Source: CAVRGQ01 sp963720785
GTDB taxonomy: Bacteria > Actinomycetota > Acidimicrobiia > IMCC26256 > DASPTH01
Length of the DNA: 64,000 bases
Assembly (NCBI GenBank): GCA_963720785.1
Contig: CAVRGQ010000008.1
Span: 496,001-560,000, forward strand
Reading direction: 5' to 3'
Shown: positions 16,719 to 25,774 of the stretch, one piece after another
How positions within the stretch are numbered: position 1 is the first letter of the stretch
How the letters are laid out: each line of letters opens with the position of its first letter
Notes under the pieces: model-generated
Told to the model about the DNA's origin: nothing
Seen by the model: only the letters and a program-made list of their open reading frames with translations
The model's database searches: none
Program-made: the position numbers and the translations under genes

Positions 16719-19067
16719 CTAGTCCATGGCCCGGAGCAGGGCCTCGTCGAGGAGCAGGCCCCGTCCGTGGCAGGTGGGGCAGATGTCGGAGAACGACTCC
16801 ACCAGGCCCTCCGAGATGCGCTTGCGGGTCATCTCCACCAGGCCCAGCTCCGACATCTCGAAGGCCTGGGTGCGGGTCTTGTCGCGGGCCAGGGCGTCGC
16901 GGAACACCCGCATCACGTCGTCGCGGTTCGCCTTGATCTCCATGTCGACGTAGTCGATGACGATGATCCCGCCGATGTCGCGCAGGCGCAGCTGCCGGGC
17001 GATCTCCTCGGCCGCCTCCAGGTTGTTGCGGTAGACGGTCTCCTCGAGGTTCGACTTGCCGACGTTCTTGCCGGTGTTGACGTCGATGACCGTGAGGGCC
17101 TCGGTGCGCTCGATGATGAGCGACCCGCCCGAGGGGAGCCACACCTTGCGGTCGAGGGCCTTCAGGAGCTGCTCCGAGACGTGGAAGCGCTCGAAGATCG
17201 GCAGTCCCTCCTCCTCGGTGTCGTAGAACTCCACCCGCTCCGCGAGCTCGGGGGCGATGGCCTCCACGTAGGCCTTCGTCTCCTCGTAGAGACGCGGGTC
17301 GTCGATCGCGATCCCGCGGTACTCCTTGGTGAACTCCTCACGGATGAGGCGCAGCACGAGGTCGGGCTCCTGGTACACGAGCTTGGCCTGCTTGGCCCCG
17401 GCTGCGACCTGCGAGATCTGCTCCCACTGGTTGCGCAGGCGGCGCACGTCGCGCTCGAGCTCGTCGCGCGTGGCCCCCTCGGCCGCGGTGCGCACGATGA
17501 GGCCCGCGTCGGTGGGGCGGATCTCGTCGAGGATCTTGCGCAGGCGCTTGCGCTCGTCGTCGGGGAGGCGCTTGGAGATGCCGTAGGTGTCGGGCTCCGC
17601 CGGCACCATCACGAGGAAGCGGCCGGCGAGGCTCACCTCCTGGGTGAGGCGGGCGCCCTTGTGGGCGATCGGGTTCTTCGTGACCTGCACGAGGACCATC
17701 TGCCCGTTCTTGAGCATGCGCTCGATCTTGGGCTTGCCGCCGCCGCTCTCGAGGTCGGCCTTGTCGAAGGCGACGTCGCCGCGGTAGAGCACGCCGTTCT
17801 TGGGCGTGCCGATGTCGATGAAGGCGGCCTCCATGCCGGGCAGCACGTTCTGCACCCGGCCGAGGTAGATGTTGCCGTCGATCGAGTCGTTGCCCGAGGG
17901 CGACGCCAGCGAGTGCTCCACGAGGCTGCGGCCCTCGAGGATCGCGATGTGCGTGTGGCCGATGTCGTTGGTGTGGACGCACATCATGTAGCGGCCGGCC
18001 GGACGACCCTTGCGGGTACGGCCGCGGCGGCGCTCCAGCACGTCGTCGTCGAGCGGGCGACGGCTCGGGGCCTCGCCCACGCCGAGGTCGGCGCGCACCA
18101 CGTTGTCGGACTTCGGCTTGGAGCCGCCCTGACCGGCCTGGGCTCCCTGACCGCCCTGGCCGCGGCCACGCTGGCCGGACTGACCCGACTCGTCGGCGGT
18201 GGCCGGTCCGGCGCCGCCACCGGCGCCACCCCGCCCGCGTCCACGCCCGCCGCGACGGCGGCGCTTCTTGGGGGCGGTGCCGTCGGCGGCTCCCGCGGCC
18301 GCGCCGGCCGCGGCGGCTGCGCCTCCGTTGGCGGCTCCCCCGTTCGTGCCCGCGGGTGCCGCGGGCGCGGGACGGGAGTCGCCGATGCGGGGCTTGGCCA
18401 GCTCGCTCGCGGCCGCTGCGCTCACTTCGGCTGCCGCGGCGGGACGAGAGTCGCCGACGTGGGGACGGGCGGCGTGCTCGATGCCCGCTTCCTCCATCGC
18501 GACCTCGGCGATGTCCTCGTTGGTCAGGCTGCGGTCCTGCGGCCCGTCGAGGTCGATCTCGTCGTCGAGGTCGTCGGCGGCGTCGGCATCGTCGTCGGCA
18601 TCGGCCGAGCCGGCGGACCCGGCGGCGTCGGCCGCACCGGCGGCGCCTCCCGCCGCGCCCTGGCCGGGCTTGCGACGGTTGCGACCACCACGCGAACCGC
18701 GGCGGCGACGACGGCGCGGCTGGCCGTCGGGACCGAGCGCGGGCCCGGACGTGCCGTCCTCACCCTCGGCCCCGCTCTCGGCCTCGTCCTCTTCACCCTC
18801 GGTGTCGTCGTCGAGATCGGCGCTCGGCACCGACGCGGGACCGCGTGCGGGAGCCGGCGTGGGCGAAGGAGGAGATACGGGCGCGGACGCCGCGGGCTCA
18901 GGCGCCGCGGTCTCGGGCGCGGTGAACTCCGACGCCGAGGCGGCGACGGGTGCCGCGGCCGGAGCAGGCGTGGGTGCGGTGGCGGGCGTCGAGGCCTGCG
19001 GCGCAGTGGCGCCGGGGCCGGGAGCACCAGGCGTGCCGGGCACCACCGGGGTCGTCTCGTCGGACAT
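16719..19067 (-). CDS. rne: Rne/Rng family ribonuclease with a long disordered N-terminal region
   Basis: A 782-residue endoribonuclease that processes rRNA and decays mRNA. The catalytic part begins only near residue 360 with the S1 domain (GNIYLGRVQNVLPGMEAAFID, split around the usual GRV). The metal-binding acids lie in VIDVNTGK and GIIVIDYVDM, and the tetramer zinc-link Cys pair lies in CPTCHGRG at the C-terminus. The first 360 residues are low complexity: Ala/Pro-rich, then an acidic block (DDDTEGEEDEAE), two Arg/Gly-rich blocks (RRRRRRGSRGG, RRGGRGRGRGG) and two copies of GDSRPA near residues 205 and 229. Such tails usually bind RNA or degradosome partners and here sit on the N-terminal side, as in mycobacteria. 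Confidence 0.93.
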   Translation of the reverse strand: MSDETTPVVPGTPGAPGPGATAPQASTPATAPTPAPAAAPVAASASEFTAPETAAPEPAASAPVSPPSPTPAPARGPASVPSADLDDDTEGEEDEAESGAEGEDGTSGPALGPDGQPRRRRRRGSRGGRNRRKPGQGAAGGAAGAADAAGSAGSADADDDADAADDLDDEIDLDGPQDRSLTNEDIAEVAMEEAGIEHAARPHVGDSRPAAAAEVSAAAASELAKPRIGDSRPAPAAPAGTNGGAANGGAAAAAGAAAGAADGTAPKKRRRRGGRGRGRGGAGGGAGPATADESGQSGQRGRGQGGQGAQAGQGGSKPKSDNVVRADLGVGEAPSRRPLDDDVLERRRGRTRKGRPAGRYMMCVHTNDIGHTHIAILEGRSLVEHSLASPSGNDSIDGNIYLGRVQNVLPGMEAAFIDIGTPKNGVLYRGDVAFDKADLESGGGKPKIERMLKNGQMVLVQVTKNPIAHKGARLTQEVSLAGRFLVMVPAEPDTYGISKRLPDDERKRLRKILDEIRPTDAGLIVRTAAEGATRDELERDVRRLRNQWEQISQVAAGAKQAKLVYQEPDLVLRLIREEFTKEYRGIAIDDPRLYEETKAYVEAIAPELAERVEFYDTEEEGLPIFERFHVSEQLLKALDRKVWLPSGGSLIIERTEALTVIDVNTGKNVGKSNLEETVYRNNLEAAEEIARQLRLRDIGGIIVIDYVDMEIKANRDDVMRVFRDALARDKTRTQAFEMSELGLVEMTRKRISEGLVESFSDICPTCHGRGLLLDEALLRAMD

Positions 19068-19079
19068 GGGTTCCTTCTC

Positions 19080-19851
19080 TCATGACGCCTGCGCCTCGAG
19101 GGCCGGCGTGAACGCGTCGGCGGCCAGCGGTTCCAGCCGCGCGCCGCCGCGTTCGATCCATTGGTGGGTCCGGAGCACGCGCCGCTCGTGGAGGTCGATG
19201 CCGCCGACCGAAGCCAGCGCGTCGAGGACCTCACGGGGACGGGCGCCCCGGGGTTGCGTTGCCAGGGTGAGCTCGAGCACGGGGGCGTCGCCGGCCGTGT
19301 CGAACTCGGGTACAACGGGGCCGTCCAGCAGGACGATGGAGCGGATGGCCGGGAGGATGTCGTCGTCGGACTCCCGGCCCTTGCGGGTGCGGGTCACCAC
19401 CAGCGAGTCGCCGGCGAGGGCCCGGGTGATCGTCGAGGCGAGCACGTCGTGGGCCAGGGGTGTCCCCTCGCGCGTCGGTGACCGCCACGAGGAATTGCAC
19501 GGTCGTGACCGACTCCTGCAGCGCCGGGGCGCGGTCGAGGAGGCGGCACGTGCCGGTGACGTCGATCCCCTCGGGGAGGGCGACCGTGAGGGCCTCGGGC
19601 AGCGCTTCCACGTCGACGGGCTCGGTGAGCTCGACGTCGAGGTACTCGGCGTGGCTCTCGTAGCCCACCGACAGCGCGAGACCGAAGCTCACCTTGGGCC
19701 GGGGCGAGAACCCGAGGCTGAAGGCGAGGGGCAACTGCTCGATGCGGAACGCCCGCTCGAAGTTGCGGGCGACGTCGCGGTGCGAGATGAAGCGGACCTT
19801 GCCCTGCTTGGTGAACCGGACGCGCACGGGGAAGCCAGTATCGCCCCTCAT
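19080..19851 (-). CDS. DUF2344 (TIGR03936) protein, frameshifted
   Basis: Two frames join into one protein of about 256 aa when a single base is removed from the C-run at 19464-19467, giving the continuous reading DARGTPLAHDV. The N-terminal part (VRVRFTKQGKVRFISHRDVARNFERAF, seen as two family blocks, and FSPRPKVSFGLAL) identifies the radical SAM-linked family DUF2344. Its function is not known. It overlaps the radical SAM gene by 4 nt and precedes rne, an arrangement repeated across actinobacteria that suggests RNA or ribosome maturation. The indel in a homopolymer makes an assembly error the likely cause of the break. Confidence 0.82.
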
Positions 19852-21788
19852 CGCGCGGCTGCCCTGGTGATCAGCTCCACCGGCACGTCACGGCCGAAGC
19901 CGAGCCCCTGGCCGGTGCCCTGGCTCCCGCCCGCGGGCGGCACGGGTGAGGCCACCACGTGCTCGAGGGCGAAGTCGGTGCACACCCCGCAGTCGTAGCA
20001 CGGAGTCCACCGGCAATCGGGGAGCCCGTGCTCCTGCAGGGCCTCCTGCCAGTCGTCCCAGAGGAAGTCGCGGTGCAGGCCGGCGGCGATGTGGTCCCAG
20101 GGGAGCACCTCGTCGTCGGTGCGGTGCCGGGTGACGTACCAGTCGGGGTCGAGCCCCTCGGCGGCCATCGCCTCGGTCCAGCGACCGAGATCGAAGCGCT
20201 CGCTCCACTCCTGGAAGATGCCGCCGTTGCGCCACACCCGCTCGATCACACGGCCGATGCGGCGGTCGCCCCGGCTGGCGATGCCCTCGGCGAAGGTCGC
20301 CTGGGGGTCGTGCCATTTCAGCGTCGCGCCGCTCTTGCGCAGGTCGTCGCGCAGGAGGAACACCTTGCGGCGCAGCTCGTCGGCGCCGTTCTGGCCGAAC
20401 CACTGGAAGGGCGTGTGCGCCTTGGGCACGAAGCCGCCGACCGAAGCCGTGGCGCTCGCCTTCTTGGTGTACTTGCGGCCGATCTTCACGACCTCGCGGG
20501 CCAGTTCGGCGATACCGAGCGTGTCGTCGTCCATCTCGGTAGGCAGGCCGATGAGGAAGTAGAGCTTCACCCGCTGCCAGCCCTGCGAGTAGGCGCCCTC
20601 GACCGCGGCGAAGAGGTCGTCGTCGGTGATCAGCTTGTTGATCACCTGACGGATGCGCCAGGTGCCGCCCTCGGGGGCGAAGGTGAGGCCGGTGCGGCGC
20701 ACCTTCTGGATCTCGCTGGCGATGCCCACCGTGAACGCGTCGACCCGCAGCGACGGGAGCGACAGGCTCACGTTCGCGCAGCCCTCCTGGTCGTTCACCA
20801 GGCCGGCCACCAGGCCGTCGATGCCGGAGAAGTCGGCGGTGGAGAGCGACGTGAGCGCGACTTCGTCGTAGCCGGTGCGGCGCAGGCCGTCGCGCACCAT
20901 CGTGCGGACCTGCTCCTCGGGGCGCTCGCGCACGGGCCGGGTGATCATCCCCGCCTGGCAGAAGCGACAGCCCCGCGTGCAGCCGCGGAAGACCTCGACG
21001 TTGAGGCGGTCGTGGACCACCTCGATGAGCGGGACGAGCTGGTTCTTGGGGTAGGGCCACTCGCCGAGGTCGGCGACGGTGCGTTTTTCGACCACCTCGG
21101 GAACGTCGTCGAAGCGGGGGCTCACCTCGGCGATCGCGGGCCCGTCGTAGCTGACCTCGTACATCGACGGCACGTAGACGCCCGGGATCGTGGCCAGCTC
21201 CCGCACGACGGCCTCCCGGCTCGCCCGGCCGCCGCGCTTCCAGGAGCCCACGACCTCGGTGATCTCGCCGATGACCTCCTCGCCGTCGCCGATGACGAAG
21301 GCGTCGATGAAGTCGGCCATCGGCTCGGGGTTGAACACGCAGTGGCCGCCGGCGACCACGACGGGGTGCTCGGGGCGGCGGTCCTCACCCCGCACGGGCA
21401 CGCCGGCAAGGTCGAGGCACTCGAGCACGTTCGTGTACACGAGCTCGGCAGCGAGGCCGAAGGCGAACACGTCGAACTCACCCGCGTGGTGGTGGGTGTC
21501 GACCGAGAACAGCGGCACACCCTGGGCGCGCATGGCCGCGTCCATGTCGAGCCAGGGCGCGTAGGCGCGCTCGGCCAGGGCGTCTTCACGTTCGTTGAGG
21601 ATCTCGTAGAGGATCTGGAGGCCCTGGTTGGGGAGCCCGATCTCGTACGTGTCGGGGTACACGAGGAGCCAGGAGACTGCCGACGGCCGATGTTCCGGCC
21701 GGACGCTCCCCCGCTCCATCCCGATGTACCGAGCAGGCTTCTCGACCCCGGCCAGGAGGGGCTCCACCCTCGGCCACAGTTCGGTCAT
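19848..21788 (-). CDS. Radical SAM protein, TIGR03960 family
   Basis: A 646-residue protein. The N-terminal region (about residues 35-190) looks like the Rossmann-type cobalamin-binding domain found ahead of many radical SAM cores (YPDTYEIGLPNQGLQ, VVVAGGHCVFNPEP). The radical SAM core follows, with the cluster motif RGCTRGCRFCQAG near residue 270 (CxxxCxxC) and downstream TFAPEGGTWR. A cysteine cluster, CRWTPCYDCGVC, lies near residue 600 and could hold a second iron-sulfur site. The reaction is unknown. Tight coupling to DUF2344 and to rne argues for a modification in RNA or translation; this is inference from context. Confidence 0.88.
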   Translation of the reverse strand: MTELWPRVEPLLAGVEKPARYIGMERGSVRPEHRPSAVSWLLVYPDTYEIGLPNQGLQILYEILNEREDALAERAYAPWLDMDAAMRAQGVPLFSVDTHHHAGEFDVFAFGLAAELVYTNVLECLDLAGVPVRGEDRRPEHPVVVAGGHCVFNPEPMADFIDAFVIGDGEEVIGEITEVVGSWKRGGRASREAVVRELATIPGVYVPSMYEVSYDGPAIAEVSPRFDDVPEVVEKRTVADLGEWPYPKNQLVPLIEVVHDRLNVEVFRGCTRGCRFCQAGMITRPVRERPEEQVRTMVRDGLRRTGYDEVALTSLSTADFSGIDGLVAGLVNDQEGCANVSLSLPSLRVDAFTVGIASEIQKVRRTGLTFAPEGGTWRIRQVINKLITDDDLFAAVEGAYSQGWQRVKLYFLIGLPTEMDDDTLGIAELAREVVKIGRKYTKKASATASVGGFVPKAHTPFQWFGQNGADELRRKVFLLRDDLRKSGATLKWHDPQATFAEGIASRGDRRIGRVIERVWRNGGIFQEWSERFDLGRWTEAMAAEGLDPDWYVTRHRTDDEVLPWDHIAAGLHRDFLWDDWQEALQEHGLPDCRWTPCYDCGVCTDFALEHVVASPVPPAGGSQGTGQGLGFGRDVPVELITRAAAR

Positions 21789-21848
21789 CTCGGGGAAGTC
21801 TACCGGTGAGGCCGCCCGTACCCCCGATCCCTCCCCTCCCTTTCCCCA

Positions 21849-21893
21849 ACTGGCGTCAATCCCTGCCCACTATGGGCTGCGATTGACGCCGGT
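21849..21893. terminator. Strong hairpin between rodA and the radical SAM gene
   Basis: A 13-bp inverted repeat (ACTGGCGTCAATC at 21849-21861 with GATTGACGCCGGT at 21881-21893, one G-T pair) encloses a second 5-bp stem, GCCCA/TGGGC. It starts 13 nt after the rodA stop. It is the most stable structure I see between genes and probably ends the mreB-rodA transcript. Confidence 0.65.
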
Positions 21894-21905
21894 TCGTGAG
21901 GGGGG

Positions 21906-23087
21906 TCAGCTGAAGCGGCGCATGGAGATGTTGGCGACGAGGCCGATGCAGGCGAAGTTGGCGATCAGGGACGATCCGCCGTAGCTCATGAAGGGCAGGG
22001 GGATGCCGGTGATGGGCATGATCCCCATGGTCATGCCCGCGTTCTCGAACATCTGGAAGGCGAACATCGCCAGGATGCCGGTGCAGACCAGGACCCCGAA
22101 GAAGTCCCGGGCCAGCCGGGCCGTTCGCCAGGTGCGCCACATCACCACTGCGAACAGGGCGAGGATCACCACCGCGCCGACGAAGCCCATCTCCTCCCCC
22201 ACCGCGGTGAAGATGAAGTCGGTCTGCTGCTCGGGGACGAAGCCGCCCTGGGTCTGGGAGCCGTTGAGGATGCCCTCGCCGGTGGTCCGCCCGTTGGCGA
22301 TGGCCTGTTTCGACTGGGTCTGGTTGTAGGCGTTGCCCTGTTGCTCGCCGCTGCTCGAGTCGATGAACGTCGTGAGACGGTCGATCTGGTACTGCTTCAG
22401 CAGGCCGAGGCCCACCACCGCGTACACGCCCGTGATCGCCAGGAGCCCGAGCACGATCAGCTGCTTGCCCGACACCCCCGCCACCGAGAGCAGGGCGACG
22501 ATGACCGCGAAGATCACCATCACGGTCCCGAGGTCGGGCTGGAGCAGGATCAGGCCGATCGGCACGCACGCCAGCGCGCAGATGACGGTGAGGCGCCACG
22601 CGTCGAGCTCGCCGCGGAACTGGTTGCAGTACCCGGCCAGGGCGATCACGATCCCGAGCTTGGCGAACTCCGACGGCTGCAGCGTGAACCCGCCCGGCAG
22701 CTGGAACCACGCCTGGTGGCCCTTGATGTTCGAGCCGAGCGGCGCGAGCACGGCCATCAGGATCACGACGGTGCCCACGTAGAAGAACATCGAGAAGTCG
22801 CGCAGGCGGCGGTAGTCGATGACCATCATGCCGACCATCGCGGCGAAGCCGATGGCCGAGAACATGGCCTGGCGCTTCACGAAGTAATACGGGTCGCCGG
22901 GGATCTTGGTGTGGGTGGTGCTGTAGATCATCAGCAGCCCGACGGCGGTGATGGCCAGCACCGCGCCCACCAGCATCCAGTCGAAGTGGGCGACCGGCGC
23001 GGCGTCGAGGCGCGAGCGCTCGCCGAGGCCGCTGCCCCGCTTGGTGACCCGGCTCTGCGCCCGGGTGATCGGGCTCCCGAACGCCAT
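21906..23087 (-). CDS. rodA: RodA/FtsW-family glycosyltransferase
   Basis: A 393-residue SEDS protein that polymerises lipid II for side-wall growth together with PBP2. Starting at the ATG at 23087 leaves a cytosolic tail of about 35 residues before the first of about ten membrane segments. Signatures include WFQLPGGFTLQPSEFAKLG, LILLQPDLGT and the C-terminal GIPLPFMSYGGSS. The large outside loop (about residues 215-270, rich in Gln/Ser/Gly) carries the region that meets PBP2. It follows the PBP2 gene by 25 nt. Confidence 0.95.
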   Translation of the reverse strand: MAFGSPITRAQSRVTKRGSGLGERSRLDAAPVAHFDWMLVGAVLAITAVGLLMIYSTTHTKIPGDPYYFVKRQAMFSAIGFAAMVGMMVIDYRRLRDFSMFFYVGTVVILMAVLAPLGSNIKGHQAWFQLPGGFTLQPSEFAKLGIVIALAGYCNQFRGELDAWRLTVICALACVPIGLILLQPDLGTVMVIFAVIVALLSVAGVSGKQLIVLGLLAITGVYAVVGLGLLKQYQIDRLTTFIDSSSGEQQGNAYNQTQSKQAIANGRTTGEGILNGSQTQGGFVPEQQTDFIFTAVGEEMGFVGAVVILALFAVVMWRTWRTARLARDFFGVLVCTGILAMFAFQMFENAGMTMGIMPITGIPLPFMSYGGSSLIANFACIGLVANISMRRFS

Positions 23088-23112
23088 CAGCCCCACTCCC
23101 GCGAGTCGCCCA

Positions 23113-25119
23113 TCAGTTGCTCTCCTCGTTCCCGGAGGCGGGGGCGATGACGACCGGCGCGGGCGCGACCGTCGGGTTGCTGAGATAGTCGATGACGCGC
23201 CGCACGATGGGGGCGGCCACGTTGGCGCCGAAGCCACCCTGCTCCACCATGGCCAGCACGACGTACTGACCCTGGTTCGGGTCGTTGTCGGGGTTGAGGA
23301 CCGCGACGAACCACGAGGTGTCCTGGCTGTTCGTCACCTGGGCGGTACCGGTCTTGCCGATGACGTGGAACGGGCCTCCGTAACCGGAGAACGCGCCGTA
23401 GGCGGTGCCCTCGCCGCTGTTCACGACCCCGTCGAGGCCCTCCAGCACCGGCTGGCGAACTCCGGCGGGCAGGTTCACCGCGTGCTTCACCTGCGCTTCG
23501 ATCGTGTGATCGACGTCGCCGAGTTGACCGACCGGCCTCCCCGCGGCGCTCTGGCGCACGTCCTCCACGAGGCGCGGCGAGTACAGCGTCCCTCCGTTCC
23601 CGAACGCTCCGTAGGCGAGCGCGAGCTGCAACGGCGTCACGAGCACGTCACCCTGGCCGACGGCGAGGCTGGCGCTGTCGCCGCGTCGCCAGGTGCAGTT
23701 CGTCGAGTCGCAGTTGCCCTTGTTGAGCTCCTGGTTGAAGGTGAGGTCGGGGATCCGGCCCGCCGATTCGCCCTGCCCGAATCCCGTCACCTCGCCGAAC
23801 CCGAAGTCGCGTGCGGTGTTCTGCATCCCGTAGCCGACCGGGTGGCCGGAGGCGGGCAGCTTGTCACCGGCGAGTTCACCGGGGAAGCCTGCGGCCTTGC
23901 CCTCGTCGCGGTAACTCGTCCAGAACGAGTTGCCGACGTTGTAGAAGAACACGTCGCTCGACACCGTGAGCGCACGCTGCAGGTCGACCGAGCCGTACGA
24001 GTGCTTCCCTGCGTTGCAGCGCTCCTCGTTGTTGCCGAACGTGAAGCAGCCCTCGTCGTAGTAGGTCTCGTCCGGCGTGCGCAGCCCGGCGTTGAGCATC
24101 GCGACGGACGAGAACGCCTTGAACGTGGAGCCCGGCGCATAGCCGCCTGTCGCCCGGTTCCGGAGTGGCTGGTTGGGGTGCTGGATGTACTGGTCGGCCG
24201 TGCCGTTGACGAAGGCGTTCGGGTCGTAGCTCGGGCCCGATGCCATCGCCACCACCGAGCCGGTGCGCGCGTCGAGCACGATGACCGTGCCCCCGGTGGC
24301 CTTGTAGTAGTTGCCGCTGTCGGGATCGACGAGGGTGCGGGCGCCGTCCATGCCCTGCTGCAGTGATTCCGCCGCGGTCTGCTGTACGCCGGCGTCGAGG
24401 GTCAGCTGGATGTCGTGACCCGCCTGCGGCTTCTTCTCGGTGATCGTGTTGGTCGCGCGCCCGCGGCTGTCGACCTGCACCTTGTCGACTCCCGGCGTGC
24501 CGCGCAGCTCGGTCTCGAAGGTCTGCTCGATCCCCGTCTTGCCGATGCGGTCGTCGTTGGCGTAGCCCTCGCCGGTGTGGGCCTTCAGCTCGTCGGGGTT
24601 GATCGCGCCGGTGTAGCCGAGGAGGTTCGCCGCCGCGATCCCCGCCTGGGTGTACTGGCGGATCGAGGTGGTGGTGATCGACACCGCCGGGAACTGTTCG
24701 CGGTGCTCGGCCACGTACACCGCGGTGGCATACGGCACGTTCCTCATGAGCGGCAGCGGCGCGTACGGCGACACCGACGGGTCGTCGAGCATCGTGCCGA
24801 TCTCGGTGGGCGACTTGCCCAGGAGGTTCGAGAGGCTGTTCTCGAGCGTGATGCGGTCCTCGGTGGTGAGGGTCTGGCGATCGACGGTGAGCGTGGTCAC
24901 CGGGGCGTTCGACGCGAGGAGGACGCCCTTGGCGTCGTAGATGGCCCCGCGCAGCGCGGGCACCTGCACGATGCGGTCGCGGTTCTGCTGCGCCTGCACC
25001 GCGAGCTTCTCGCCACCGCTCACCTGGAGGAACCACAGGCGCGTCAGGAGGCCGGCGAAGAGGGCCATCACGATGGCCCCGATCACCAGGAGCCGGCGCC
25101 CGGTGTTCGCCTCGTTCAC
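23113..25119 (-). CDS. mrdA: Penicillin-binding protein 2 (transpeptidase)
   Basis: A 668-residue class B PBP that cross-links peptidoglycan in the elongasome. One N-terminal membrane anchor (VIGAIVMALFAGLLTRLWF) is followed by the dimerisation/pedestal region. The transpeptidase domain shows GSTFKAFSS (SxxK nucleophile), TVSSDVFFYN in the SxN position with Asp for Asn, and GKTGTAQ (KTG). Asp in the second motif is also seen in some other class B PBPs. It lies between mreD and rodA, the standard rod-shape order. The C-terminus ends in a short Pro/Ala/Val stretch. Confidence 0.94.
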   Translation of the reverse strand: MNEANTGRRLLVIGAIVMALFAGLLTRLWFLQVSGGEKLAVQAQQNRDRIVQVPALRGAIYDAKGVLLASNAPVTTLTVDRQTLTTEDRITLENSLSNLLGKSPTEIGTMLDDPSVSPYAPLPLMRNVPYATAVYVAEHREQFPAVSITTTSIRQYTQAGIAAANLLGYTGAINPDELKAHTGEGYANDDRIGKTGIEQTFETELRGTPGVDKVQVDSRGRATNTITEKKPQAGHDIQLTLDAGVQQTAAESLQQGMDGARTLVDPDSGNYYKATGGTVIVLDARTGSVVAMASGPSYDPNAFVNGTADQYIQHPNQPLRNRATGGYAPGSTFKAFSSVAMLNAGLRTPDETYYDEGCFTFGNNEERCNAGKHSYGSVDLQRALTVSSDVFFYNVGNSFWTSYRDEGKAAGFPGELAGDKLPASGHPVGYGMQNTARDFGFGEVTGFGQGESAGRIPDLTFNQELNKGNCDSTNCTWRRGDSASLAVGQGDVLVTPLQLALAYGAFGNGGTLYSPRLVEDVRQSAAGRPVGQLGDVDHTIEAQVKHAVNLPAGVRQPVLEGLDGVVNSGEGTAYGAFSGYGGPFHVIGKTGTAQVTNSQDTSWFVAVLNPDNDPNQGQYVVLAMVEQGGFGANVAAPIVRRVIDYLSNPTVAPAPVVIAPASGNEESN

Positions 25120-25149
25120 GGGCGCGCGTCCCTACGCGAGTTCGTGTCG

Positions 25150-25219
25150 GGCCCCATCGGCCGACCATTCTCGCCGATCGGGGCCGGGACACACAGTCGC
25201 GGACCCGTTTGCCGGCAAA
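25150..25219. terminator. Two inverted repeats between mreD and PBP2 genes
   Basis: The 135-bp gap holds a strong hairpin at 25150-25185 (GGCCCCATCGGC with GCCGATCGGGGCC, one bulged G) and a perfect 12-bp palindrome TTTGCCGGCAAA at 25208-25219. The palindrome is AT-rich for this genome and lies just after the mreD stop, so it may be an operator or part of a terminator. It suggests separate control of PBP2-rodA from mreBCD. Confidence 0.5.
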
Positions 25220-25254
25220 ACCCCAGGTCAGGGCGGCCCACGGTGACCGGGAGG

Positions 25255-25767
25255 TCAGCCCCGGATGCGCCAGGTGTTCGAGTTGTCCGGCAGCCGGGCG
25301 AGGCGCCGGACCACCGGGAACACCAGCGGAGCGAGGAGGGCGTCCCACACGGCGGACACCACCACGATCTGGACCCCGTGCATCGAGAGCAGCTGGTCCT
25401 GGCCCACCACCGCGCCCACGGTGATGAACACCAGGCCGCCGAACAGGCCGCCGAGGCCGCCGACCATCGGGTACAGCCACGGCGTGCTGCGCACGATCGA
25501 CGACTGGAACGCGCCGACCGCGTACCCGGTGAGCGCGAACGAGAGCGCGCTCAAGCCGAGCGGCGTGATGAGGAACAGGTCGAGCACGAGCCCCATCGCG
25601 AAGCCGAACAGCGCGCCCGACTCCGGGCCGTCCTCGAACGCGACCGCGAGCACGCACAGCATGCACAGGCCGGGCGCGGCGTCGAACAGGTCGAAGTGCG
25701 TGAGCAACGTGGTCTGCAGGACCACGGCTACGAGGATCAACAGCGCGAGCTTGACGCGCCTCAACAT
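25255..25767 (-). CDS. mreD: Rod-shape determining membrane protein MreD
   Basis: A 170-residue integral membrane protein with about five hydrophobic segments and little else, matching MreD in size, topology and place behind mreC (7-nt gap). It begins VKLALLILVAVVLQTTLLTHFDLFDAAPGL (spread over the first membrane segment and loop), typical of actinobacterial MreD. It helps anchor MreB filaments and the PBP2-RodA machinery. Confidence 0.88.
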   Translation of the reverse strand: MLRRVKLALLILVAVVLQTTLLTHFDLFDAAPGLCMLCVLAVAFEDGPESGALFGFAMGLVLDLFLITPLGLSALSFALTGYAVGAFQSSIVRSTPWLYPMVGGLGGLFGGLVFITVGAVVGQDQLLSMHGVQIVVVSAVWDALLAPLVFPVVRRLARLPDNSNTWRIRG

Positions 25768-25774
25768 GGCCGGC

